Made by a program: the position numbers and the translations under genes
Shown here: positions 6,525-13,934 of the stretch, one piece after another
How the letters are laid out: each line of letters opens with the position of its first letter
How positions within the stretch are numbered: the stretch's first letter is position 1
Notes under the pieces: model-generated
Seen by the model: the letters and a program-made list of their open reading frames with translations, nothing else
Told to the model about the DNA's origin: nothing
The model's database searches: none
From: Betaproteobacteria bacterium
GTDB lineage: Bacteria; Pseudomonadota; Gammaproteobacteria; Burkholderiales; Usitatibacteraceae
Length of the DNA stretch: 19,531 nt
NCBI GenBank assembly: GCA_025362705.1
Contig: JANYFH010000033.1
Location: forward strand, 1-19,531
Reading direction: 5' to 3'

Positions 6525-7772
6525 ATGTCAAATAAATTATTCCGCCAGGAAGCCATCGACGCGTTACGCGAGAAATTTCTCGGCGAAGCGACTATTGCGC
6601 GCCCGCTACCGTATTGGGTGCTGACATTGCTGGGTCTTGTTGCGGCGGGAATGATGATTGCGGTAGCCGTGTGGGGCCAATACACGCGTCGTGAGCGGGC
6701 AGAGGGTTTTTTGCAGCTCGATGTCGGTGCGGCCAGGGTTTCGTTCACCGACTCCGGGCGCGTCGCTGAATTGCTGGTGAAAGAAGGCCAGGAAATCAAG
6801 GAGGGCGCGCCCATGGCGCGCATCTCGCTTGAGCGGGCGATTTCGGCACCGGCGGCGACCGGTGCAGCAGTTTCCGGTGAATTGACGCAGCGGCGCGGCA
6901 GCCTTGAAAAAGAGCAAGGCCAAATGCGTGAACTTGCCGAACAACAGCTTCAGCAGGTGCGAAAAAAAGCGACCGATCTGCAAAACGAAATTGCACAAAT
7001 CGTGACCGAGATCAAATTACAAACGCAGCGACTCACATCAGCAAAAGCCGATGCACTGCGCTGGGCCGACCTGGCGAAACAAAAATTTGCTTCCGAGGTC
7101 GCGGCGCGGCAGAAGCAGGATGACGCGACCGATCAGGAAATTCGGGTGCAAGCCTTGAAGCGCCAGAAACTAACGCTGGAACGCGACCTTTCCAATGCAA
7201 AACTCGAAGAGCCTTCCGTCGTCTTGCGCGCGCGCGCGCAACAGGAGCAGGTCAATCGGCAGATCAGTGAATTGCAGCAAACCATGGTGATCGAGGAGGC
7301 CAAGCGCGAGACCATAATCAAGGCACCCATCACCGGCATCGTCACCAATATCACCGTGAGCAGCGGGCAATCGGTTGCAGCTGATGCGGCCTTTGCGACC
7401 ATTCTTCCTGCAGGCAGCAAGCTGCAAGTGGAGCTGCTGGTGCCGACGCGTGCGATCGGTTTTGTAACCAAAGGCAAAGAGGTCTCACTGCGTTACGAGG
7501 CGTTTCCGTATGAGCGCTTCGGGCAGTATCGCGGCGTCATTGCAGATGTGAGCCAGACCGTGTGGTCGCCGGGGGATAAGGTGGGTCCGCTTACCGTGCG
7601 TGAACCAGCCTATCGAATTACCGCGAAGCTCGATCGACAATCGGTTGTGGCGATGGGTCAGGAGATTCCGCTGCGCTCCGGCATGCTGGTGAACGCCGAC
7701 ATCCTGCTGGAAAAGCGCAGTCTGCTTGAATGGATTTTCGAACCGGTGCTGCAATTGCGGGGGCGCCTGTGA
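6525..7772 (+). CDS. HlyD/CvaA-type membrane fusion protein of a peptide exporter
   Basis: The 415-residue protein is the periplasmic adaptor of a type I secretion system. It has the usual short cytoplasmic N-terminus (LFRQEAIDALREKFLGEA), one membrane span at about residues 30-50, and a half-lipoyl segment (AARVSFTDSGRVAELLVKEG). A long Gln/Glu/Lys-rich coiled coil follows at about residues 110-265. The second half-lipoyl segment is IIKAPITGIVTNITVSSGQ, and a beta-barrel region leads to the C-terminus. The start ATG has little ribosome site of its own; GGAGG lies 19 bases upstream, in front of a tiny overlapping frame. The gene overlaps the following C39 transporter gene by four bases. The pair matches the CvaA/CvaB type of exporter for small Gly-Gly-leader peptides. 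The TolC-type outer-membrane partner is not encoded here. Confidence 0.93.
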   Translation: MSNKLFRQEAIDALREKFLGEATIARPLPYWVLTLLGLVAAGMMIAVAVWGQYTRRERAEGFLQLDVGAARVSFTDSGRVAELLVKEGQEIKEGAPMARISLERAISAPAATGAAVSGELTQRRGSLEKEQGQMRELAEQQLQQVRKKATDLQNEIAQIVTEIKLQTQRLTSAKADALRWADLAKQKFASEVAARQKQDDATDQEIRVQALKRQKLTLERDLSNAKLEEPSVVLRARAQQEQVNRQISELQQTMVIEEAKRETIIKAPITGIVTNITVSSGQSVAADAAFATILPAGSKLQVELLVPTRAIGFVTKGKEVSLRYEAFPYERFGQYRGVIADVSQTVWSPGDKVGPLTVREPAYRITAKLDRQSVVAMGQEIPLRSGMLVNADILLEKRSLLEWIFEPVLQLRGRL

Positions 7773-9844
7773 TTAGCGGTGTTTTTGGTCGGCGCGTGCC
7801 GGTCATCCTGCAAAGCGAAGCTCCTGAATGCGGCATCGCGTGTCTGGCGATGGTCGCGTCTTATTACGGTCATTTGACTGATCTGTCCGCGATGCGCATG
7901 CGACTTTCACCGTCATTGAAGGGTGTGACGTTAAAGCATGTTTCGCAGGTTGCCACCGCGATGGGCCTGGCTGCGCGCGGCGTGCAGGTGCCGCTGGAAT
8001 CGCTGTCGAAACTGCAATTGCCGGCAGTGCTGCATTGGGATATGAACCATTTCGTCGTACTGGTTGGTGTCAAGGGCAAAAATATACTTGTGCATGACCC
8101 GGGACGCGGCAAACGCAAATTGTCGCTGGCGGAGGCTTCCAAGCATTTCACCGGCGTGGCGATGGAATTCACGCCGAACCAGGATTTCCGCAAGGTTGAT
8201 GAACGCGAAAAAGTCAGCGCGTGGCAGTTGCTGTCGATGGGCTCCGGCCTTGGTGGTACCGTCTTCCAGCTCGTGCTGCTTTCGCTTACGCTGGAAGTGT
8301 TTGCGATTGCGATGCCATTCTTCCTGCAGTTGGTGGTGGATCGTGTGTTGGTCGGGCGGGATGCTGATTTATTGACGGTGCTTGGAATTGCGTTTGGCAC
8401 GCTGGTATTGATTCAGGTGGTGGTGTCGGGCGTTCGCGCATGGATCGGTGTGTATCTGAGCACGCGATTCAATTTGCGATTGCTGACAGCGCTGTTCGAT
8501 CACCTGCTGAAGCTGCCATTGGGTTGGTTTGAGAAACGCAATATAGGCGATATCGTTTCAAAGTTTCGCAGTGTCGATGTCATCCAGAAAACGCTTTCGA
8601 CGACGTTCGTGGAGACATTTATCGATGGCGTAATGGTCCTGATTACGTTGGGCGTGATGGCTTTTTACAGCCTCGCGCTAACCGCAGTCGTGCTTTCGGC
8701 GGCGTTGCTGTATGCGTTGTTGCGCTGGTATTTTTTCTATCCGCAACGCTACGCAACCGACGAACAACTCGCACACGAAGCCAAAGCGAGCACGCATTTC
8801 ATCGAAACGTTACGCGGCATGATGGCCATCAAGCTGAACATGCGCGAGAACGAGCGGCGCGGTGCGTATCAAAATCTGGTGGTGGATCAGATCAATGCGG
8901 GGGTGAAGGTACAGCATGTCGGCATCTTCCAGCGCGGCACCAACGCATTGATTTTCGGCCTTGAAAGCATCATCGTCGTCTGGATGGGTGCGCTGTTGGT
9001 GATGGAAGGCAAATTTTCTGTCGGGATGTTGTACGCGTTCCTTGGATTCAAGCTGGTGTTTTTGGGACGTATCAACAACCTCATCGACAAATGGAATGAA
9101 TTCCGCATGCTCGATCTGCACGCCGAGCGTATCGCGGATATTGCCTTGGCCGAACCGGAAACGGCATCCAGCACTGCCGTGTTTGCCGAAGGTGCAGAAG
9201 CGCTGACGATAGAAGCGCGCGGTCTTGGATTTGCATACGGCCCGGAGGGAACGGTATTCCGAAACGTCAATCTGATCATAAAACCGGGCGAAATCGTGGC
9301 GCTCGTGGGTCCATCAGGTTGCGGAAAGACCACACTGCTCAAGGTGCTTTTGGGTCTGCTAAAGCCAACGGAAGGGCAGGTATTGGTAAATGGCCGCGAT
9401 TTGCGTGATTGGGATTTGGGCCAATACCGCGCGCGCATAGGGGCCGTGATGCAGGACGATCAATTGTTCGTCGGTACGATTGAAGACAACATCAGCTTCT
9501 TCGATGCCGATCACGATCCTGAACGGGTGCGTGCTTGCGCGCGGAGTGCGCTGATAGATACAGAAATTTCTGGTACGCCAATGGGTTACAACACCATTGT
9601 GGGTAGTTTGGGGATGAGTCTTTCCGGTGGGCAGAAGCAACGCGTATTGCTCGCGCGTGCCTTGTACCGCAACCCTCAAGTACTGTTTATGGACGAAACA
9701 CTTGATCAAGTGGATGCCCAGCAGGAGCAGGTCATCCGGAACGAGGTTTCAAGTCATGTAAAGAGTACAGTGTTCGTGAGTCATCGGGCTGAGTCGGTGA
9801 TTGGAGCCAGGGTGATACAGCTTGTAGAACCATCCGGCATTTAG
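7769..9844 (+). CDS. C39 peptidase-containing ABC exporter for double-glycine peptides
   Basis: The protein combines protease, membrane and ATPase domains, as in CvaB, ComA and other peptide exporters that cleave the leader during export. The C39 peptidase has Gln15 and Cys21 in VILQSEAPECGIACL, His94 in WDMNHFVVL and Asp110 in HDPGRG, so the catalytic residues are present. Six hydrophobic segments follow (about residues 155-440). The nucleotide-binding domain has Walker A GPSGCGKTT, signature LSGGQKQR, Walker B QVLFMDE and the H-loop VFVSHR; the D-loop reads TLDQVD. I chose GTG 7769 because it overlaps the hlyD-like stop as GTGA, has a G-rich ribosome site and gives the usual short lead into the C39 domain. 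An ATG at 7730 in the same frame is the alternative, adding 13 residues. Its stop overlaps the stop of the oppositely oriented peptide gene. Confidence 0.94.
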   Translation: MISGVFGRRVPVILQSEAPECGIACLAMVASYYGHLTDLSAMRMRLSPSLKGVTLKHVSQVATAMGLAARGVQVPLESLSKLQLPAVLHWDMNHFVVLVGVKGKNILVHDPGRGKRKLSLAEASKHFTGVAMEFTPNQDFRKVDEREKVSAWQLLSMGSGLGGTVFQLVLLSLTLEVFAIAMPFFLQLVVDRVLVGRDADLLTVLGIAFGTLVLIQVVVSGVRAWIGVYLSTRFNLRLLTALFDHLLKLPLGWFEKRNIGDIVSKFRSVDVIQKTLSTTFVETFIDGVMVLITLGVMAFYSLALTAVVLSAALLYALLRWYFFYPQRYATDEQLAHEAKASTHFIETLRGMMAIKLNMRENERRGAYQNLVVDQINAGVKVQHVGIFQRGTNALIFGLESIIVVWMGALLVMEGKFSVGMLYAFLGFKLVFLGRINNLIDKWNEFRMLDLHAERIADIALAEPETASSTAVFAEGAEALTIEARGLGFAYGPEGTVFRNVNLIIKPGEIVALVGPSGCGKTTLLKVLLGLLKPTEGQVLVNGRDLRDWDLGQYRARIGAVMQDDQLFVGTIEDNISFFDADHDPERVRACARSALIDTEISGTPMGYNTIVGSLGMSLSGGQKQRVLLARALYRNPQVLFMDETLDQVDAQQEQVIRNEVSSHVKSTVFVSHRAESVIGARVIQLVEPSGI

Positions 9845-9975
9845 AAACAGACGGCTGCAGAACCACCGCCGACAAGAGCCAGGGACAGATCGTCGAGTTT
9901 GATCATTTCGGGCTGGACGGCGACTTCTGGCGTTTCGGTAACGATGGTGTCGATCAGGTTCAGTTCTTTGCTCAT
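9841..9975 (-). CDS. Small double-glycine leader peptide, predicted cargo of the adjacent C39 exporter
   Basis: This 44-codon gene is short but well supported. Its ATG (9973-9975) follows a strong ribosome site, GGAAG, at five bases. The product ends IKLDDLSLALVGGG followed by SAAVCF. Taking Gly37-Gly38 as the cleavage pair puts Leu27 at -12, Leu32 at -7 and Val35 at -4, the classic hydrophobic positions of C39-type leaders. That gives a 38-residue leader and a mature core of only six residues, SAAVCF; cleavage after Gly37 would leave seven. The N-terminal part is acidic (MSKELNLIDT, VTETPEV), as leaders often are. The stop codon TAA overlaps the exporter TAG within the four bases TTAG. Such a short core is more like a signalling peptide than a bacteriocin, but that is inference. 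The single Cys could be modified or form dimers. Confidence 0.82.
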   Translation of the reverse strand: MSKELNLIDTIVTETPEVAVQPEMIKLDDLSLALVGGGSAAVCF

Positions 9976-10003
9976 GATTACTTCCTTTCAGTTTATTGGT
10001 GAA

Positions 10004-10032
10004 AACTTAGGATACTTAACCAAAAATGTGAA
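10004..10032 (-). promoter_or_regulatory. Candidate promoter of the double-glycine peptide gene
   Basis: On the minus strand TTCACA (10032-10027, five of six to the -35 consensus) is followed after 17 bp by TAAGTT (10009-10004, a poor -10). The start would be near 9997, some 22 bases before the ATG. The -35 lies inside the adjacent palindrome, so a protein bound there could block or replace it. Confidence 0.35.
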
Positions 10033-10047
10033 CTAGTTCACATTTTT
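10022..10047. promoter_or_regulatory. Perfect 26-bp palindrome, CRP/FNR-superfamily-like operator
   Basis: The left arm AAAAATGTGAACT (10022-10034) is followed directly by its exact reverse complement. The core is TGTGA-N6-TCACA, the recognition pattern of CRP-type regulators, with A/T-rich flanks as in strong CRP sites. It lies between the divergent peptide and TPR-HD-GYP genes. Its centre is 41-42 bp upstream of a start predicted from TGTAAA (10064-10069) on the plus strand, the class II activator position. A T7 run follows on the plus strand, so it could also act as a weak terminator for exporter read-through. Confidence 0.6.
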
Positions 10048-10095
10048 TTGCAGGATAATGTGGTGTAAATCTGATTTGCAAGGGGCTGCTGGCCA

Positions 10096-11934
10096 ATGGA
10101 TTCAACTTCGCCAACTGACGATAAAGCGCTTTTCAATCAAGCTAATAACGCCATTTCGTTCGCGTTGCGCGAGGGAAATTGTGCGGATTTGTCGTCTATG
10201 GAAACACTCGCCATGCAACTCGCAACAATTCGCGTTGACGTTCCCGCGCAATTGAAGCTGATGCTGGACGCCGTCAGGTTCCTTTACGTATCAGGTCAAG
10301 CATTTCGTGCGATCCCGATAGCCCAAAAGGCCCGTGCGTTGGGTCTGGAGACCTCGGAACCTAAAGCCACACTGGATGCGCTCATTGCGCTAGGAATTTG
10401 TTCAGCCGATTCCGGGGGGTTGCCCAGCGCGATGGAAGCGTATGCCGATGCCTTGTCGTTAGCACAGGGGCTCTCTGATCCGGTTGGTCAGGGTAAGGTT
10501 TGGCTCAACTTGGGTACTGCATTGATTTACAGCGGACTGTATCGTGAGGCGCTGGCTTGTTTCGAAAAGGCCGATGTGTTCGCCGCTGTTGAGACAGGGC
10601 TAGCGCACATGCGACCGCTGGTATTTGCAAACATTGCGCTCTGTTATTTGAATCTTGATGAAATTCGCAACGGCCTGCTGGCAATTCAGCGAGCCATTGA
10701 TCTGTCACTAGACCCAATAGATTCACATGCATTGTTAAATCGTGCACTCGCGGAAAACCATTACACCCGACTTTTGCTGGAAGTGAAAGATTATGAAGGA
10801 GCTAAGGAGCACGCAAAACTCTGTCGCAAATTCGCGACCGAATCGAAATCGGCGCGCGCAGATATATTTGCGTCGGTAGCGGAAAGCCTTGCCGAAGTAT
10901 TTTCTGGACAGAAAGATGTGGGAATAACTAGGCTGACAAATACTCTTGATCGCGCAAAAGATCTCAAGATTACGACTCGAGAAGTCTTGATCGCACTAGT
11001 CAAAGCATACGAGTTCATTGGTAAACCAGACAAGGCGCTGATCTATCTGAGGCAGCTTTTGGAGAACCAGACGACCACACAAAAACAAAATGTTATGCAG
11101 CACGTAAAGCTGCATCTGGAACAACTCCATCCAGCGCTCGAAGATGAAACCAATGCCATTCGCCACTTGACCACTCGAGAAGAAGTACTTGAAGGCCGCG
11201 TCGCCAAGCAGGCACTCTTTAAAGCCCAGGTTGAATCCATGGAACGCATGGCGGTGGTGGCCGAGCTGCGTGACGACTCCACGGGAGAGCATTCTTACCG
11301 GGTTGGGCGCATGGCGTCGTTGCTGGCGAAGGAAAACGATTGCAATGACGACATGATTTTCATGATCGATATTGCCGCGCGGCTACACGATATTGGCAAA
11401 GTGGGCATTCCAGACGGCATCCTGCTTAATCCCAAGAAGTTAAATGCCGCCGAGCGCGAAGTGATGAAAACGCACACGACAATCGGGGCTGAAGTGTTGG
11501 CCAATAGCAATATCAAGCAGATGGAAACGGCCGAAGCCATTGCGCGTTATCACCACGAATGGTGGGATGGCACGGGCTATCCGACCGGTCTTGCCGGTGA
11601 CAAAATTCCTTTAGCCGCCAGGATCACGGCGTTAGCCGATGTTTTCGACGCGCTTACGCATAAACGACCGTATAAACATGCATGGCCCATCGACGCCGCG
11701 CTGACGGAGATTATGTCGTTGAGGGGTCGTCAATTTGATCCTAGGCTCACCGACTTGTTCTTGGGTCTGGTGGGTAGACTTCGTCGTGAGTACGATGACC
11801 TCGATGCCTTGCTCGGCGTGGCAGCCGGTGCGTCGCCGTTTCTGCAGGCCAGAAGAAAAATCAAGGAGACGCTGGAGCAGCGGCCTGACACAAAGGACAA
11901 TGGTTCGGAAAGCAGGCTAAATCTGCAGCGGTAG
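10096..11934 (+). CDS. TPR-repeat protein with HD-GYP c-di-GMP phosphodiesterase domain
   Basis: The 612-residue protein has no signal peptide or membrane span, so it is probably cytoplasmic. Residues of about 1-340 are helical TPR-like repeats, for example VWLNLGTALIYSGLYREALACFEKA and ALIALGICSADSGGLPSAMEAYADAL. A short coiled linker leads to the HD-GYP domain at about residues 385-570. Its catalytic residues are present: His431-Asp432 in RLHDIGKVGIPD, His460, His486-His487 in YHHEWWDGTGYP (GYP at 494-496) and Asp515 in ADVFDALTHKRPYK. Such domains hydrolyse cyclic di-GMP. The start has AGGGG ten bases upstream. It is divergent from the double-glycine peptide gene and shares its regulatory region with the palindrome. 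TPR domains bind peptides or proteins, so it could respond to a partner or an imported peptide; no evidence in the sequence proves this. Confidence 0.92.
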   Translation: MDSTSPTDDKALFNQANNAISFALREGNCADLSSMETLAMQLATIRVDVPAQLKLMLDAVRFLYVSGQAFRAIPIAQKARALGLETSEPKATLDALIALGICSADSGGLPSAMEAYADALSLAQGLSDPVGQGKVWLNLGTALIYSGLYREALACFEKADVFAAVETGLAHMRPLVFANIALCYLNLDEIRNGLLAIQRAIDLSLDPIDSHALLNRALAENHYTRLLLEVKDYEGAKEHAKLCRKFATESKSARADIFASVAESLAEVFSGQKDVGITRLTNTLDRAKDLKITTREVLIALVKAYEFIGKPDKALIYLRQLLENQTTTQKQNVMQHVKLHLEQLHPALEDETNAIRHLTTREEVLEGRVAKQALFKAQVESMERMAVVAELRDDSTGEHSYRVGRMASLLAKENDCNDDMIFMIDIAARLHDIGKVGIPDGILLNPKKLNAAEREVMKTHTTIGAEVLANSNIKQMETAEAIARYHHEWWDGTGYPTGLAGDKIPLAARITALADVFDALTHKRPYKHAWPIDAALTEIMSLRGRQFDPRLTDLFLGLVGRLRREYDDLDALLGVAAGASPFLQARRKIKETLEQRPDTKDNGSESRLNLQR

Positions 11935-11980
11935 GTCTCGCCAGACGTATGCTGTTATCGTCGTCATTGTGGGTTTTCTG

Positions 11981-12010
11981 TTTACGATAGAGTCAGTTAC
12001 ACGCTATAAT
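11981..12010 (+). promoter_or_regulatory. Sigma-70 promoter of tpiA
   Basis: A perfect -10 TATAAT (12005-12010) stands 18 bp after TTTACG (11981-11986), a four-of-six -35. The predicted start near 12017 leaves about 26 bases before the TTG at 12043, which helps decide the tpiA start. Confidence 0.7.
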
Positions 12011-12042
12011 CACGCGCTTTGCTGTCATTCGGGAATAGCCTC

Positions 12043-12792
12043 TTGCGCGACCGTTTTGTAATTGGTAACTGGAAGCTCAACGGCGGTCTCGCAGCCAACG
12101 CGTTGTTGCTCGATGCGCTTAGCGTCGGCGTTGTCGAAAAATCCGGCAGATCTTGCGGCGTTTGTGTTCCATCTCCATATCTGGCGCAGGTTCAAGCTGC
12201 GCTGAAAGACTCATTTATCGGCTGGGGATCGCAGGATGTCAGCCGTTTTGAATCCGGTGCCTATACAGGGGATGTTTCTGCGGGCATGGTGGCAGAATTT
12301 GGAAGTCGCTATGCGCTCGTTGGGCATTCGGAGCGCCGTGCGATTTTTGGCGATACCGAAGACGTAGTTGCTGGGAAATTTGGCTTGGCATTGAGAGCGG
12401 TGCTGACGCCGATACTTTGTGTGGGCGAGTCGTTGCCGGAAAGAGAAAGCGGCAAAACAGAAGAGGTTGTTTGGCGGCAGTTGCAGGCGGTCGTTGTGGC
12501 GCACGGTGTGAGCGGTTTGTCCAGGGCCATTTTGGCGTATGAACCGGTCTGGGCGATTGGCACGGGGAAGACGGCAAGCCCGGGGCAAGCAGAGGATGTA
12601 CATGCGTTTTTGCGTGGCAAGGTACGCGCACTGGACAAAGCTATAGGTGACCAACTATCGATACTCTATGGCGGCAGCGTGAAGAAATCCAATGCCGCAG
12701 AGTTATTTGGCATGCCGGATATTGATGGTGGATTGATCGGTGGCGCGTCGTTGGTCGCAGAAGAATTTTTGGGTATCTGGAACGCTTTGTGA
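12043..12792 (+). CDS. tpiA: Triosephosphate isomerase
   Basis: TpiA interconverts dihydroxyacetone phosphate and glyceraldehyde-3-phosphate in glycolysis and gluconeogenesis. The 249-residue product begins LRDRFVIGNWKLNGG and has the catalytic Lys in NWKLN, the electrophilic His in VGHSERR, the catalytic Glu in AYEPVWAIGTGKTASP with the flexible loop, and the phosphate-binding LYGGSVK. Most relatives have NWKMN, so Leu is a mild substitution. I use TTG at 12043 rather than TTG at 12019: the upstream promoter predicts a transcript start almost on top of 12019, the family begins close to RDRFVIGNWK, and GGGA lies about eight bases upstream. It is followed by secG after 44 bp, a common betaproteobacterial arrangement. 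Confidence 0.95.
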   Translation: MRDRFVIGNWKLNGGLAANALLLDALSVGVVEKSGRSCGVCVPSPYLAQVQAALKDSFIGWGSQDVSRFESGAYTGDVSAGMVAEFGSRYALVGHSERRAIFGDTEDVVAGKFGLALRAVLTPILCVGESLPERESGKTEEVVWRQLQAVVVAHGVSGLSRAILAYEPVWAIGTGKTASPGQAEDVHAFLRGKVRALDKAIGDQLSILYGGSVKKSNAAELFGMPDIDGGLIGGASLVAEEFLGIWNAL

Positions 12793-12836
12793 TCCAGGCG
12801 TTCGGATCGAATGGATCAAGTTAAGGGAAAAGTGTC

Positions 12837-13217
12837 ATGTTGCTAAATGTTATTTTGACGATTCACGTGATGTTGGCGATAGCGATCGTCGTGTTGGTGT
12901 TGTTACAACACGGCAAAGGTGCCGACATGGGTGCCGCTTTTGGCACGGGTTCAGCTGGCAGCCTGTTTGGTTCATCGGGAGCCGCGAATTTTCTGTCGCG
13001 CTCTACAGCATGGTGTGCGGGCCTTTTCTTTGCAACCAGTCTCGGGCTGACCTATTTTTACGCCCCGAAATCCAATGGCGGCTTGATGGGTGGCGGGGTG
13101 ATGCAGAGTGTTCCGGTCAAAGAGGGCACTACAGGATCAATTCCTGCTCCGGCGCCTGCAAGCAGTTCAGTTCCGAATGATGCGCAAAAATCTGCTCCGC
13201 AACAAATTCCCAAGTAA
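12837..13217 (+). CDS. secG: Preprotein translocase subunit SecG
   Basis: SecG is a small inner-membrane subunit that assists SecYE/SecA protein export. The 126-residue protein has two membrane spans, about residues 3-24 and 55-72, with the conserved loop LLQHGKGADMGAAFGTGSA and SLFGSSGAANFLSRST between them. The tail after residue 75 is low in complexity (Gly, Pro, Ala, Ser) and typical in being poorly conserved. The ATG has AAGGGA at eight bases. It lies downstream of tpiA and just before the tRNA-Leu gene. Confidence 0.95.
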   Translation: MLLNVILTIHVMLAIAIVVLVLLQHGKGADMGAAFGTGSAGSLFGSSGAANFLSRSTAWCAGLFFATSLGLTYFYAPKSNGGLMGGGVMQSVPVKEGTTGSIPAPAPASSSVPNDAQKSAPQQIPK

Positions 13218-13272
13218 TTTCGCAGTAAAATCGGGGGAATCGCTATCAAAGGTTCCCTTGTTCTGAATCAGT

Positions 13273-13357
13273 GCCGTCGTGGTGGAATTGGTAGACACGC
13301 TGTCTTGAGGGGGCAGTGCAGAAATGCGTAAGAGTTCGAGTCTCTTCGTCGGCACCA
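13273..13357 (+). tRNA. tRNA-Leu (anticodon GAG)
   Basis: This is an 85-base cloverleaf of the long-variable-arm type. The D-region GGTGGAATTGGTAGACACG is that of bacterial tRNA-Leu. The anticodon stem CTGTC/GGCAG encloses TTGAGGG with GAG at positions 34-36. The variable arm holds GCA-GAAA-TGC. The T arm is AAGAG-TTCGAGT-CTCTT. The discriminator A and an encoded CCA end the gene. The acceptor stem GCCGTCG/CGTCGGC pairs except for a U-U mismatch at the fifth pair. The position between secG and nuoA is common in betaproteobacteria. Confidence 0.96.
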
Positions 13358-13471
13358 GTAAGGCAGAAAATAGACGTCAATATTCCTGGTTTGTTCCAGA
13401 TCAAGACCGGGCACACAAAAACGGGATGAAATGTGGCCACTCGCGTTGTTCTTAACGCGGCACTCTCAAAA

Positions 13472-13840
13472 ATGCTCGAAAACTATTTCCCTGTCCTGAT
13501 TTTTATTTTAGTCGGTGCCGCCATCGGCGTGCTGCCGCTTATTGGCACCAAAGTACTGACGATGTTGCTGGGGCATGATCGTCCCTATCCCCAAAAACTT
13601 TCACCATATGAATGTGGCTTCGAGGCCTTCGAAGATGCGCGCATGAAGTTCGATGTGCGCTATTACCTCGTAGCGATTCTATTCATCCTGTTTGATCTTG
13701 AGATTGCTTTCATGTTCCCCTGGGCGATTGTGCTGCAGGAAATCGGCTGGTTTGGATTCTGGGGCATGATGGCTTTTCTTGGCATCCTTGTTATTGGATT
13801 TATTTATGAGTGGAAAAAGGGTGCGCTGGATTGGGAGTAA
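13472..13840 (+). CDS. nuoA: NADH-quinone oxidoreductase subunit A
   Basis: NuoA is a three-helix membrane subunit at the junction of the arms of complex I, near the quinone site. The 122-residue form starts MLENYFPVLIFILVGAAIG and contains the conserved loop LSPYECGFEAFEDARMKFDVRYYL and the helix LFILFDLEIAFMFPWA. ATG 13472 gives the usual family start and length. GTG 13433 in the same frame has a better ribosome site (GGGA) and would add 13 residues, so the start is uncertain. It opens the nuo operon 114 bp after the tRNA gene. Confidence 0.93.
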   Translation: MLENYFPVLIFILVGAAIGVLPLIGTKVLTMLLGHDRPYPQKLSPYECGFEAFEDARMKFDVRYYLVAILFILFDLEIAFMFPWAIVLQEIGWFGFWGMMAFLGILVIGFIYEWKKGALDWE

Positions 13841-13934
13841 CGCTGCGGCAGACAGGGCGGCTGCGTGTTTCATGATTGTGTTGTAAAAATAATTTTTGCG
13901 CGTATGCGACATTGCATCAACCTGGAGAAACCCA

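Noticed and set aside
6276..6624. Open frames on both strands in the gap before the hlyD-like gene
   Set aside because: No ribosome sites that fit, no domain-like sequence, and the plus-strand frame runs into the export gene in another frame.
10022..10047. Palindrome as a pure intrinsic terminator
   Set aside because: The stem is A/T-rich with only three G-C pairs in each arm, and the core matches a CRP-type site. Termination remains a secondary possibility.
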